Counted from the stretch's first letter, positions 12,901 to 25,784 are shown. The stretch: DNA of 64,000 nt from Psilocybe azurescens (GCA_023853785.1 JAJIRX010000584.1:83688-147687), one strand, 5' to 3'. Notes: a model not told the origin generated them from the letters alone. Made by a program: numbers and translations.

Positions 12901-13715
12901 ATCTCAAGTTCTCAACCTCTTTGCCACCTTTATCTTCGTCTACATCGCTGGAAATAAGGCATTCAGAAACTAAGAAGGTGGTATTGAAGTGTATTTTTGA
13001 ACAGGAGAAGGCGAGACGGCCGCAATAAGATGGGACTGGGTCAGCATCAAGCGGCCGAGTCTGAAAAGTATCTTCCATCCTACTATAGACCTTCCTCTGC
13101 AACTCTCATATAAAGGCATTACACGCGTATCAATAAAATTCACTTAGATTAGTTACTTTGTCTCTTTGGACATATTATCTCAGGCTGAGTTGGTTCTCTG
13201 CTTGACCTTTTATCGAGGCTATCGTAGGTGACCCAGATTCTCACACGGCAATATACAAAGCAAGCGCGGGCGCATGACTGATTTATTCTGCCAACATGAT
13301 AGGCGCGTTAAAAAGGATTCTTGACAACTTTCTCCGCGCTTTCAAGAGAGTGAACAACACAAACAAGGATGAGATTACTCTGATTCCTTTGTATAGCATT
13401 GTTGTCGGTTTCAAGTTCCAAATCTTTATAATGTTTGGCGTTGTTCAAATGCTGTTCTTTTTATTACCGCTTTTCAAATACCCCCTTGTTCTAGTTGTTC
13501 TCTCCTTTGTCATTTCCAGGGTTCAAACGACCCTTGGTTACCGACAAACTGACTGGCCTGAGAAGAATCAAGCACGACCTAGCACGACGCGCCATGAGCC
13601 CGTGACTTGAATGCTTTCCATTACATGGTGGCATCGCTTCTTCCTTCTCGTTTTCCCAGACCAACTCTTCCACTGATCGACTTGTACACAAACTATATTC
13701 TCGAAGAAATCTATC
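12901..13715. other. Upstream region of dynamin-like gene
   Basis: Mostly non-coding between the NACHT relic and the dynamin-like gene. It contains one 104-codon ORF (13296-13610), listed separately. Confidence 0.4.
13296..13610 (+). CDS. Possible small membrane protein, 104 aa
   Basis: ATG-initiated ORF with a basic N-terminus (MIGALKRILDNFLRAFKR) and two adjacent hydrophobic segments (LYSIVVGFKFQIFIMFGVV and LFFLLPLFKYPLVLVVLSFV). It lies about 100 bp upstream of the dynamin-like gene on the same strand. I do not recognise a family. It may be chance, or part of that gene's 5' leader. Confidence 0.25.
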   Translation: MIGALKRILDNFLRAFKRVNNTNKDEITLIPLYSIVVGFKFQIFIMFGVVQMLFFLLPLFKYPLVLVVLSFVISRVQTTLGYRQTDWPEKNQARPSTTRHEPVT

Positions 13716-16700
13716 ATGTCTGGCACTTCTTCTTTCCAAACTGTGCCTGAAGACTCAGGCAGTGATCTTGGAGATGACGAAGTAACTGGCATTGGACTGT
13801 CTGCCCCAAACCTGAATGATGAAATTCGACGGAAGCTCGACGCCATGAACAAGCTTCACAACACAGGGTAAGTCCTTTGAAAGACATGAAATTGCCAATT
13901 TTTCTGATTTTCCTACGTATTTAGTGTTCAGATTGACATCGATCTTCCACAAATTGCTGTCATTGGCAATCAAAGCGCCGGAAAGTCTTCTCTCATCGAG
14001 GCAGTTTCTGGAATCACTCTCCCTCGAGCCAGTGGCACGTGCACTCGGTACGTCTTGTCTTTTAAGGTTATTCCTCTTCAAGTTCCAGACATTCTTATTT
14101 CATGCAGCTGTCCCACAGAATGTCGTCTCACGCGAACAGACGCGCCGTGGCAGTGCATTGTGTCTTTGAGAATCACAACAGACGACACTGGTAAAGCGCT
14201 GGGCCAAGCGAGGAATGAACAATTTGGTGACATTATCTACGACAAATCCGAAGTTGAGGAACGCATTCGTCGCGCGCAGCGTGCGATCTTGAGCCCACAG
14301 TCATCGCTCAACAGTCAAGTCTTTCTGACCGAACGCGAGACTGAGGCGACTACGAGAAAACAGTTGCCTTTCTCCCTTAATTGCATTACCCTCGCCATCA
14401 GCGGTCCAGATGTCGCGGATCTCTCTTTCTGCGATCTTCCAGGCATCTCATCAGTCTGTTCTCATCCTTGTTATTTTACTGATAGTTTTTGTAGGTCTAA
14501 TTGCCAGCGTTAGTCGTGGCAGTGATGATGGTTCTATTGCCCTTGTGGAGAAAATGGTGGCCTCCTATATCCTGAAACCGAGCTGTATCATCCTTTTGAC
14601 TGTTACTTGCGAGAGTAAGTCAAAGTTTCATATATATTTTCCAACCAAACTGATCAATATGCAGCCGACTTTGAAAACCAAGGCGCCTATCGTTTGGCAA
14701 AAAATATGACCCTGAGGGCAAACGCACCATTGGTACGTTCGCCAAAGCACTAGATTTTTGAATTACTCTGAACTAATATGTGTTATTTAGGTGTTTTGAC
14801 TAAACCAGATCGCATACCTCTCGGCGAAGAATCTTCATGGATCCCATTTATTCGCGATGAAAAAGAGCCACTTGAGAACAACTGGTTCTGCGTCAAGCTC
14901 TTGTCTTCCCACGAGCTCATCAAGAAGTATACGTGGGCGCAGACCAGACAACTGGAAGAAGATTTCTTCGCCGAGAAATCAGGCCCATGGGCTGAGGTCG
15001 AAGAGCCTTACAGGAAATATCTTGGAACAACCAATTTAGTAGAGAGGCTCAGCACCGTTCTCTCGGATTTAATTGCTACAAGGTAGATTGCCTCCTAAAC
15101 TTCCGGCCTCTGCTTGCTAATCTCACCTGTAAATTTCAGGGTGCCTCAAATCCAAGACGAACTTGAACGATCTATAGCACATACCCGCGAGCAGATCGCG
15201 CGTCTTCCTCCACCGCCCACAGCCGACCCTCGCAGCGAAATCTTGACCCTCTTGCACATGTTTGTTCAAGATGTCTCACAGAACGTCAAAGGCGTCCCAG
15301 ACGAAATTGACTCTAATACCCCGTCCGGCTTAATCCAATCCATAAGCCCGGAACAAGAGAAGTTCAAACGGGCCATCCGCGCCACCGCCCCGCAATTCTG
15401 GCCTTTCGAGAAAACGATCACCAATGGAAAACTCCCTGCCGCGGATTTCCTTCGCTCTGAAGAAGGCGAGGGCTATGAGGGATTAAACTCTGGGAAACCT
15501 GTCGCGTCTCCGAAAATATGCGTTGATGAAGTGTACAACCGAATTCAAAAGTATGTTTTGATCACTCTTACATGTAGCAAGATAGCACATTAAACTAAAT
15601 TTCATTATAGGGCACGTACCCGTGAATTACCTGGTCATGTTCCGTCTGTTGTTGGGGAAACATATATTCGGAATATCATCAAACAGTGGGAGGCACCGTC
15701 AGAGACTCTGATCAAGGCTGTCTATAACATCGTCACAAAGCATCTGAAGCAAATGGTTCACGATCATTTCAACCACTTTGGCCAGGGAAAACTCGAGCAG
15801 CAAGTCCGGTACTTATCATGTCTGTTCAAGTGTAGAAGGTTCTTTGCTCACATCTCAAATTTCAGGGCCATTGTTCAAGGACATATCAATGCTTGTCTCG
15901 CAAAAGCCGAATATGGCGTCAAGTATCAACGAAAGCTTGAGCAAAGCTGGCCTTTCACTATGAACACGCACTATTTGAGCGACTACAAGGAGAAGTTCCT
16001 GGCATACTACAGATCTGCGCGTGAAGAGCAAGCCAAGAACGCGAAAACCGTGCCATTCCAATCACTGTTCGCTACTCCACCGGTCAAGTCCGAGTTCAAT
16101 ACGATCGGCAAAGCTGATGCATCGAAAACAGCGGCGGGTTCTACTTCTGCGCCTATTACTTCGTTATTTTCTTCCAGTACAAACACATCTTCTACGCCTT
16201 TTACTTCGTTCTTCTCTTCTAGTACAAACACATCTTCGACACCCATTACTACTGGTAGTCTATTCGGACCAGTTAAAGCTCCCGAAACTGCCCCTACTAC
16301 TTCGTTCTTCTCTTCTAGTGCAAACACATCTTCGACACCCATTACTACTGGTAGTCCATTCAAACCATTGAAAGCTCCCGAAACACCAAAAATCAGTTTC
16401 CCACCGTCTAATGCACCCCTCTTCCCTCCTTCATCTCTATCCACCTCTGATGGTTCTGCTGCAGTGATCGTGTCACCCTTCACGACAACTCAGGCTCCGA
16501 AAGAAGAATCAACCGTTAACACTTTTTTGCGGGGCCCGGCAAGACTGTTAACGAGGCCGATGCTACATCGACCTTCGATCCTATGGAGCCCGCTCTCGTC
16601 ATCATGGCTGATGTTCGAGCGTACTTTCAAGGTGAGACTTCCTCTATCGGTCCTGACTTAATTTTTTTATTCACCGCTAATTCGTTTTTTTAAATTTGCG

Positions 16701-16953
16701 AACTCCAGTGGCATATAAACGGTTCATCGACTATGTCCCCCTCGCCGTCGACGCGGAACTAGTGACCGGTATCGTGCAAGACCTCCTGCCGACGCTCTTC
16801 TCGCAGCTGGGCATAAACGGCCCGAAAGGCGACGCGATATGCAGAGACTACGCCCAAGAAAACCGAAAGGTCGCGAGCCGCCGCGTCGAGCTCACCAAGA
16901 AGCTGGAGCGGCTGGAGGCAGGGCACAACGAGCTGTTCACTGCATTCGTTTGA
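13716..16953 (+). CDS. Dynamin-like large GTPase, about 903 aa
   Basis: Membrane-remodelling GTPase of the dynamin superfamily (Mx/Vps1-like architecture). G1 is GNQSAGKSS, G3 is DLPGLI and G4 is TKPD. A middle/stalk region follows, and a GTPase effector domain ends the protein (AYKRFIDYVPLAVDAELV to FTAFV). Exons: 13716-13867, 13925-14047, 14108-14442, 14495-14614, 14665-14732, 14791-15082, 15140-15550, 15611-15808, 15866-16631, 16709-16953. Intron 14443-14494 has GC-AG ends and splits the G3 motif. One base is missing from an A6 run (14699-14704) and one from a T6 run (16524-16529); adding both gives 2,712 nt, exactly 904 codons. Between stalk and GED lies an unusual Ser/Thr-rich repeat region (16157-16384). 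I see no PH or transmembrane segment. Cellular target unknown. Confidence 0.88.
16203..16384 (+). repeat. Two in-frame 86-bp direct repeats inside the dynamin-like gene
   Basis: Copies at 16203-16288 and 16299-16384 (period 96 bp) are nearly identical and both begin ACTTCGTTCTTCTCTTCTAG. A diverged partial copy precedes them at about 16157-16202. Each encodes a Ser/Thr-rich unit ending GSLFGPVKAPET or GSPFKPLKAPET. The reading frame is kept. Confidence 0.85.
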
Positions 16954-18266
16954 TTTTTTTTTTGAGTGTCCTTGTCTGTTGTCCTTGTCCGTTGTCCTTT
17001 GTTCCGTTCATGCCTTGCTTTCACTCTGCTCTCTTATCGCACATATATATAGCCTAACAGCTATCATTGATATCCCCGTACAATCTACCCTATATTTAAT
17101 GTTGCCAATCTAATGTCTTTTATTTTGCTTTGTCAATCGTCACTTTGTCGTTTCTGTGATGAGCGTGATTCCGTGGTTGCGATTGGGTTGTGTACACGTC
17201 CTCTTCGGGGACGGCGCTACCTGGGCTCGGGTACAAATTACGGGGCACGATATATATCAGTGTTCTACAAATCTTATATTAGTGGACCGGGCTAGCTAAT
17301 TCCGCTGAGCTTCATGATTTCCAGCTTGAATGAGACCGACGACGCTGGCTATGGAAGCCCTTGGCACTCACCAGGCGGATGCACTGGTGCTGTGGCGTCT
17401 TCTATATCGCTGTTGAGCGCTGGCTGAAGACAGTCCGCTTTATTGGACACGGCTTTCTTCTCATGGGAAGAACTCTATATTGCGCGAGAGATGGTTCTTT
17501 GATTGGAAGTGCCAGGAAAAGACAAGATACGGCCAGCAGTTGCCGGAATTTAGAGTCTAGAGTCTGTACGATAAGATTAAGCACAGGTTCTGTGTGGTCC
17601 TTTTCAAGGCTACAACTCCGGCTCTATATAGAATTATTGGACATATGCACTTTGCCTCTCTATTGGTTCACCCCAGTCTTTCTTCTACTGATTGTTTGAT
17701 CTTGTCAGTGTCAACTGTACAGCAGTGATTAGAAGCGGATCTCCTGGTCCGCGTCAAAAATATCATAGCAGTCATAATCTTTTGACCATTCAATGCATAT
17801 TTTTTCTCTCCAGCCAGTCATCTTGAACTAGTTGAAATGGTCGATGCTTCTTAAAAATTGATTTCAACCTAGAGTGATGAATGAAAACAAGACAGTGATT
17901 AGGGGACATTGCGGGGAATTAGGGGCACAAGTGGACAGAAGTGGACAGCTGTGGAAGAGTCGGACTGTTCGGACCACATGCATCCGTCTGTAGAAGAGAT
18001 CAGAAGAGACTGATAGAGACACTCTAGAGTAATTGGATGAACATAGCATAGAAAGAGAATAGATTTGTTACCACATAACTAGTAACTTCCGGACATAAAT
18101 GAAGAGCCCACCACGTGGCGGATGGAATGTCAGCGAGGCTTACATTGGTGCTCTTCGGAGGTAAATGGCAACCAGTCCAGCCCTCCTCTCGGGCCCTCTT
18201 CCTTCTCTTCCTCCATGCCTTCTCCACGACCCCCCTCACGAACGATATGACCTGTATACTACTACG
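16954..18266. other. Intergenic, about 1.3 kb
   Basis: 3' flank of the dynamin-like gene and 5' flank of the membrane protein gene. Short ORFs have no family features. No repeat or RNA gene recognised. Confidence 0.5.
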
Positions 18267-20625
18267 ATGACCTCAGCCCGTCCACAATCAGCGACCCCTC
18301 TCTCCAATTATTTCGCAACTGTACCATTGCTCTGCCTGTCCTTGGCCTGCAACGCCGTTGTCGTCGCTGGCACTCCAGTTCAGTCTGGGGAAACAGTTCA
18401 CTTGCGAAAGAGAGATGGCGAGGGCGCTAATTCGGGAATGTCACCCAGGATATGGGTGAGGTCATCGACGCTTTCCCTTTCCTGATAGAATACTTAATTG
18501 TCATACAGGTTCCAATCGTCGTCGCTGCTATCATTATTTTTGTTATTACATTATTGGCATGGTCTAAGACTTCCTGGCGGCGGTCCTTGCGTCTATTCTC
18601 ATTCTCAGGTGCAGCAGCCGTTGGAGGCCCGATAGGCGGTGCAACCACCACAGGTCCCAGGGAGCTCACTGCTGAACAACTGGCCGGGACTATCAATGGC
18701 GACATACAGACAGGCACCGCTGCTGCGAGGACAGCCCGCAGAGCCCGCAGACCTCGGAGAACGCCTTCACAAATGTCCGTTACTTCCTTGCCGGCGTACA
18801 ACAAGGAGCCAGGAGAGGAAGAACTCGTCATATTTAGGTATTATATAAGATATTCTGCACGTATTCCGCGATGTTGAATAACATTACAGGGGTCGTGATG
18901 CGGAGGACGCAACGATGCCAGCAGCTGTTGCAATGACATCTCTCGACGAAGAACGAGATGAATCCACTTCCTCGCACGACAATTCTCAACCCTCGAGATA
19001 TTCACCCATGCCTACATCCCCACACGATATGCCGTTACTTCAAGATGACACTCCGTACGGTGACCTCTCTCTCCAGAGCCTCCCCAATCTTGTCCCCGGG
19101 GCCGACGGTGTTCGTCACAGTGTCGATGCAGGTTCCCAGAGTTCTCATGAGACAAGTTCTCTCATGCGTACGAACAGTAATTTGCCAGACGATAGTCCTG
19201 ATCCTAGAGGCGAAGCTCCTGCCTATTTTGAAGTCGTAGATCCAAATGATCTACAGCACAACCGTGCGGCCACTGGAGTTGCGCGGCAGCCTTCAACGGC
19301 GTCACGAGTATCACGAGCGTCTCCTCCAGAATCAAACCCGCCTGCCAGACGGTCTGGTTTCCGCACCTTGCTCAACCGAATGTCGATGTCCTCTAGCCAT
19401 CACACTCATACTCATAATCGCAACGAATCTCTCGGCTCAACATTCTCGTCAAATTTATCTCATGCAGCTGAACCGTCAAATGGCGCGTTGTCAAATCATC
19501 GTACAACACCCTCGGGCTCGGGCTCCCTCCTTAGCGTAAACATGTTCCGCACCATTTCCCGCCAAAGGTCTAACCATACTCTAAACTCCAACCGCCTCAA
19601 CTCACCCTCTCTCATCTCTCTCAATTCCATTTCGCCGCCCTTGACGCACACCGTCACACGAACGGAGTTTACATATCCAAAGTCGGGTCCTACGGCCGAG
19701 CAACTGAAGGTTATATCATCTAGGGAGTCGTTTGCGCGTTTCGGTGTTCCTTATGGCGCTGATGCCATTGCATATGCCTCATCCTCCCGTTTGGATCTTC
19801 TCCCACCTCCGGACTTTGACTCGTCGTTGGATGCTCTATCACCTCGCTCACCTGGCAGTGCTGGCCCCTCAAGGCTACGCTCTGCAAGTAATGCGCGCCG
19901 TTTACCAGATGCTAGTCCTACTACGAGTGCGATAGGAGATAACAGTGTTCCAGGATTACTATCTACAGCCAACGCCGCCAACAATGATCCGACATCCCCC
20001 ACATCCCCGTCAGTAGTCAATTCTACGAATACAGACCCAAAAGCGGCGACACCTGTTTCAGCTCCTCCCACTGCCGCTGAGTCTGCCGCTGCCTCTAACT
20101 CTGACACTGTTCCTGCCGCTGTCGAAAATAATTCACACTCTATTTCTAAAAATCACAACTCACTTTCGGAAGGGACAAGCGCAGGCTATTCCCGACGTTG
20201 CCGAAACAGACACAGCAAAACCTGCGGATGCGCCGGGCAAATCGGGCACGGCGTCCTCTTCTAAATCTGCGACGATGATACAACAGCCGGTTTCAGAGTT
20301 TGGCAAGCTCGCACCGCCGCCACCCTCGTCGTACCACGAGCTCACCGCGTCCTCTGTGCGGTCGGAATCGAGGGCGAGCGTGTTTACGTTCGCTACTGCC
20401 GCAGAGTCGCTGTCTGGGCAGCCGCGGCCTGCCAGTGACACTGATGCTGATGCTGACGACTATTTCACGGATGCGGGCAACAGTGAGTTTGGGAGTGCAC
20501 CGTCGACGCCGAGACTGGGAGGACAGCATGCCTTGGAACCCACTGATGCTACTGTAGTCCCTGACCCCAAAAGGACCACGATAATGGCTTCTAATACGGG
20601 AGCATCACGCTCTACAGGGCAGTGA
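18267..20625 (+). CDS. Hypothetical single-pass membrane protein with long disordered tail, about 750 aa
   Basis: ATG at 18267 is followed by a hydrophobic signal-like segment (FATVPLLCLSLACNAVVVAG), a short luminal stretch and one strong transmembrane helix (VPIVVAAIIIFVITLLAW) preceding basic residues. About 600 Ser/Pro/Thr-rich residues follow. A more conserved-looking core contains RTEFTYPKSGPTAEQ and SRESFARFGVPYGAD. Exons: 18267-18455, 18509-18837, 18890-20625. The frame breaks near 20172 (GGG); removing one base gives 2,253 nt, exactly 751 codons, and opens the rest to TGA at 20623. An in-frame Met at 18165 lies upstream. Resembles unnamed basidiomycete membrane proteins; function unknown. 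Confidence 0.65.
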
Positions 20626-21089
20626 TTTGCATAGACTCTGATTTCTCTCTGACGCTTTGTTGTTTTGCACCTTGCACTCTGTCACCCCGCAAAATCTCAA
20701 CTTTTCTTCGAATACTTTCCTGGATATCTATCCCCAATCTACACACGTACCCTCTGACAATGTTTTTTATAACCTTTATGCGGCTATCCTCTCGAACCTT
20801 CCTCATACCTTTCCCTCTCAGCTCACTAAACAAATTCTTACCATCCACCTTTTTGTACATTACACGTTCACCCACCCACATCCGCCCATTTTATGCCACT
20901 CTTCCTCACAACACCTTAATACTTTAGTGCGGATCGCTATCCCACTCTTCTGATTTCTCAAGGGGTTTATTGGAACACGTTAAACATGTTAAAATTGATC
21001 AAAATACATTACACGTCGTCTTAAAGACAGAACTTGCTGTAAGACATACTTCTCACAATATTTCCAGTACGTACACACCCAGCTATTAC
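20626..21089. other. Convergent 3' region, 464 bp
   Basis: Lies between the 3' ends of the membrane protein gene (+) and the DUF1308 gene (-). Pyrimidine-rich on the plus strand. No supported gene. Confidence 0.5.
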
Positions 21090-23256
21090 TTACTGAGTGG
21101 ACTGCGCAGGCGGTGGGACACTCGACATACCCTCTGCCAGACTGCGCGGGTCGATGATCCAAATCGCCGCAATCGCCTGGCTGTCCGCACCAGGATCGCC
21201 CTTGCCCACTCCCGCTAAACGGCCCGCGACCTTGGCGGCTTTCAGCTCGCGCAGAATGGCCTTGACGCTCGTGCGGTTCGCAGTGAGCGTCGTCCACCCG
21301 AGCTCCGCGCCCCACTGCATGCTCTGCACGGTGTGTGCCGTCAGCCGCGGATTGGCCTTCGTCACGGTCGCTCTCTGGATCTCGGCGCGCGAGTGGTCGT
21401 GATCATCAACAATGTCTTCGGGCAACGCCGCCGCCCCACGACGAGGGATGCTTTCCTGCGAGAGAATGTCCGCGCATATCTTGCCCAGCGCTTTCGCGAA
21501 GCCCGACCTAGGACATGCAGGAAGCGAGCCGAGCACCAAAGCGTCAGGCGCGTTGGATGGGAACATGCGGATGGGGAGGAGCGGGATGAACTGGGGCGCA
21601 AAGCGCGAATCCTGCCAGTACAGCCGCTCTGCTTCTTCGAGCGGTATTTCCGACCCGTCGGTCGGGGACAAGCAGAACAAGGCGTACGCCCTTCGCTTTT
21701 CGTGTACACCCCCAATTTTCGACACGATGCGAAGGCATCGATCACGTGCTTCCGATGTTGTCCAGAATACCACCTTTCTTGGCGAGGAGGGAGAGGAGGG
21801 ATCGTTGGGACTAGTAGTTGACAAGTCTAATTTATCGTGTATCTCTTGGAGGAGTCCTTTCCCCATTTCTTGGAGCAGTTGGTTTGTCAACGCACGCGCA
21901 TGTTGTTTGAAATTACGAGGGAGGTCGTTAATATCTGTTTCCAGTTCTAGAGGTTCAGAGATGTCTTTTCAGGCTGCGCAGCCTGTTGTTTGTTGTCTCG
22001 CCCTTTTTCTTAGAGTCGCGGTCTTCCTTATTCCCAGACCGTGCAGTTTTCTGTTTCATATCTTGCCGCTTTTGCTTCCAATCGCGGTATTCCTGAGGAG
22101 GTATAAAGCGTCTATTCACCTCTTCTTGTGTTTCTGGAACAGCGGCATGTGTAAGATCAGATATGAGGGCTATGAGCCCGGACAGATCAAAATTGATGTT
22201 GGAGGTAGGGACGAAAGGCACATCAACAGGCGGAGGAGCGTCGTCCGCAGATGGACTGGGAATGGAGGACAGTTCAGCATCGGTGCGTTCGCCTAGCTCG
22301 ACGTTCACCCCAAGCTGCCAAAGTTTATCGATAGTCTCGGCGATGCGACTGTCGGGCGGAGTACCGTCCTCGTTCATGACATCGGGGTCAAGGCGCGTAA
22401 GCCGAAGAGTGACTTTGGGTATCTCTGTTGTCCCCTCGATAGGGTTAGCCTGAGCGGCTAATAACAACGTACGACCCATGCGCAAGACAGAGTTGTCGAA
22501 CTCGGTTTGGGCCAGAGATGGACGTGAGACGTCATCCCATTCTTCGTCAGACTCATCGCTGCCATCCGTAAGATACGAGTCTATCTCGCGGAATTCAGAT
22601 ATCATCCGCGAGTTCTTCACTCTACATCATTAAAATGGAAGAAAAGGAATATATTGTAAGGTCGAGGCATAACGAAAGAGAGACCATTGACTCACGTATT
22701 GACTCTAATCCATTGACGTCCGTTATCTGCAATGACATCCACTTTCGCCCCTGCCTTATGCTTCCTGGCGTGTCCCAGCCTTTTCGGCATGCGACAATGT
22801 TGAAGTCGACGCTTGAACTGGAAACGTCTTATAAACAGACACAATCGGCGGCGGCGCACATATCACTTCGTTCCACACAGCGATGAGATATGGCGCATTC
22901 GTAGATAGCGCAGGCAAATTGACACAGTTCGGATCGTCGAGAAACTACTAGAAGAAGAAAAAGAAATCAATGTTTTAAATCCTTGTAGGAGGAAGACTTT
23001 TCAGAGAGATTGCGGATAGAGTACCTTCTCCAAGACGCTCAGATCGAGTTTGATGTTCTCTTTTAGTTTTTTTTAATCCGGGGACAATCTCTTGTTGCAG
23101 CCATTGGTTGTCTTCGTTGTTCTCGTTTCCAGCGTCGTAGGAGGAGTCAAGGATGGGCGGTCTGGCAGTGAGAGGTGTAAACGTGGAGATCCCATCGTGA
23201 ATCTGGAGAAGACGCGTCTTGATTGCCTGGAGCTCGGGGTGAGGAAGGTTCTCCAT
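21090..23256 (-). CDS. DUF1308/UPF0415 protein (C7orf25-like), about 650-670 aa
   Basis: Family of uncharacterised eukaryotic proteins related to human C7orf25. Recognisable pieces are MENLPHPELQAIKTRLLQIH at the start, VDVIADNGRQWIRVNTVKNS, INFDLSGLIALISDLTH, and VVFWTTSEARDRCLRIVSKI toward the C-terminus. Exons: 23256-23025, 22944-22696 and 22621-21090. Frame breaks: an A8 run (plus-strand T 23067-23074) that should be A7, and an A4 run near 21966-21969 that should be A3. A third break follows NEVICAPPPIVSVYKTF near 22825; it is either a one-base error or an unrecognised 49-nt intron, and both give whole-codon totals. The C-terminal region is PIN-like by general knowledge of the family, but no biochemical role is assigned here. 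Confidence 0.75.
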
Positions 23257-23653
23257 GTAATATTCCTGATCGAGAGTGGCTGAGTATACCAGACGCTGAA
23301 GAGTTGATATGAGAATAGAACCAACACTTTGTATGTAGGAGTCAGGAATCAAGATGGTGAATGACGAAATAGGCGAATAACATGGATCAAGTTCTTCAAG
23401 TTCAGAGACTCCGATGAATAACATTTGCCGCGTGTCTTATTATTTGAAAAGTTTTTGGAGCTCAATTGGGGTCAATTTGGGGTATTTATACACTTAAGTA
23501 CAAGGTACGAAGGAAAGGAAAGTGCAATATGCATAATACAGGCAGTACAGGTGTATGGAGAGTTCGTACAAGTTGTTCTGGGCACACAAATGGGACATAC
23601 ACTTGGTGACATCCAGAATTTAGTATTTCAATGTAAGCTTGTAGCAAGGCTTA
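23257..23653. other. Intergenic, 397 bp
   Basis: Between the DUF1308 start and the 3' end of the oxygenase gene, both on the minus strand. The DUF1308 frame stays open upstream to 23424, so the start at 23256 was chosen by family resemblance. Nothing else seen. Confidence 0.45.
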
Positions 23654-25239
23654 TCAATGATAGTGGCGAAACTATCAGAAATTAGAGTCGTTAACATATG
23701 AAGGATGCCAAAATCTAAGATATATCTTACCTGAATTCCGTTGAGAATTTCAATATCGTATTCTTCTCCCTTGATAAATTTATCTACACCGAAGCTTTTG
23801 ATACGACTACGTTCCCACCTTTTAATAACAATCAGCTTGATAAGCAATAGTGTAGGTGAGGCAACGTACTCATCAGAGGTTGGGATCTTCCCGTCAAAGA
23901 GTACACGGCCCTCTTCTTTGACTTTCTTGGAGTCCACGAGATCTAAAGGCACCCCATCGACAAAGTGAGCAAAGTGATAGAGACCCAGACGACGAAGAGC
24001 AACTTGGTCCGCCGGAGGGAGGATGACTAAAGGGATGAAACGAGGGGTTAGTGAATATTTCCACCAGTATTATCGCAATTACCTCGATGCATCGTGCCCT
24101 TGAGAATACCGCCACTCATGAACGAGAGCTGATCACCGATATTGATGACATAGGCATTGTCCTCGTGCTTGACATATCGCCATACGTTGTCGGGCATCAG
24201 TACCTGGAGGGCGGTAATCGGCTGGGAGACCAAACAGCTGATGCTGTTGAAGTCGGTATGTCCACTAAGCATGACGCCGTTGGTCTTTTCAGATTCGGAA
24301 GCGGTCAAAGGGTCAAAAATCATGTATCTGAAAAGCTGTACAGATCGTCAGAAAGGAAACAAATAGCATGTTATAGCATGTTGATCACTAAACTCACATC
24401 GTGTCCCTTAACACCTTCAGGTGTTTCGTGCAGGCGCCACAAATAACCTTCTTCAAGGTCCAGAACAGCGTCAATGAGGTATGTGACACGCTTAAGCACT
24501 TTCTGCCTGCTTGCCTATATACTGATCAATATATCAACGAGACCAACAGGAACTGAAGCATACCTCAAGGAATTCCTTGACTTCCTCGACATGGGGCTGA
24601 AGTGCCTGAGGGTGAGACGTCGCAGGATCGATACTGAAAAAATGAGACGGATGAGAACAATTCCCAGTCAGAATATAATGGACTAACCAGTTCTGATAAA
24701 AGTTGTATTGTTCAATTCTGTCGCGAACACCATCCTTGATCTCCCAATAATTTTGGAGCTAAAAGCGCGTCAATCTCGCAAGCCAACGACGACAATGCTG
24801 GAACACACCTTATAGCCCATAAAAGTTCCTTTCTCTTTGATAGGTGCTACATGTCGCTCCTTCTCCTCTTGTGATACCTGGTCGAAAGCAAGCTCGCCGA
24901 TGGCAAACTGACGGTTAATCTGGGTTTGAAAGGCGGGGTCAGTGGTCGGGCCGGAGCAGAGAGGGAGGGAATTACCTTCTCGGGCGATATACCATGGCCG
25001 ACAACATAGAAGAAACCATCACGTTCGAGGGCGGTCTGAACAGTGTCGACAAGCTCTTGTCGGTGTGTGTCGTACTTGGAGAGATCCACGGTCAGGATAT
25101 CCGCCCATTCGATCTTTTCTTTCGTTACTGGAGGCGGTACCCATACTGGAAGATCAATAGGCTTGGGTTTGAGGTTCAGGCTAAGGTTGGCAACATCTTG
25201 TTCAAGCGTTGTGGAACTGTTGGCCGTGGTGGTAGACAT
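23654..25239 (-). CDS. 2-oxoglutarate/Fe(II)-dependent dioxygenase (isopenicillin-N-synthase-like), 382 aa
   Basis: Cytosolic non-haem iron oxygenase with an N-terminal DIOX_N-like region (ALERDGFFYVVGHGIS) and the 2OG-FeII_Oxy jelly-roll. The metal site is readable as HTD in MLSGHTDFNSISCL, with the distal His in GGILKGTMHR. Substrate cannot be inferred. Exons: 25239-24976, 24919-24809, 24758-24688, 24633-24564, 24514-24398, 24335-24083, 24026-23870, 23818-23731, 23671-23654. They sum to 1,149 nt, an exact multiple of three, with no frame break. The last exon codes only five residues and a stop. Divergent from the urea symporter gene, sharing about 545 bp of upstream DNA. Confidence 0.88.
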
Positions 25240-25784
25240 GGCAAAATTGATGGTAAAGGCTCAAACTTGAAGCTTTACATGTTCTAGCTATCATCTTTTA
25301 AAGATGATCTGCAGGTGCCAGAATGGTATTGGACTTTCTTATCCAAGTTGTGCAGCAACCCTTGCGCGAGAAAATCGATCAAGCACGCAATTGCATTCGA
25401 GTACTGGGTTATGCCAGTATATACCCTCCCAGGATGCCCTTTAGATATCATCTCCGCTTCCGCTTCCTACGTCTACCGGAGTGTTGAAATAGATTCAGGT
25501 CGACGTTTGCAATTGTGGGTCCAAGCCGACTCTTATGCTCGCCCAGGTTATCCGAATCTAGTCAAGTGCGCCATGAACTATCTATATGCTGCCATTGATT
25601 CTCACCAATGCGTGATAATTAAAAATATCGTTCCGTGCCGATATCCAATACGCCCTAGTCGCCAATCTTAGCCAATGAGCTCAACTTTGAGTCAATTCTG
25701 CGCGGATTGAGGGCGATGCGAAATCAGTATAAAAGCTATCTCGCTGAATATGGAGTCAAAGCCAATTCAGTGACTCATTCCACT
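25240..25784. other. Bidirectional promoter region, 545 bp
   Basis: Lies between the divergent oxygenase (-) and urea symporter (+) genes. No GATA-factor cluster or other clear operator could be picked out by eye. ORFs within have no family character. Confidence 0.4.
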
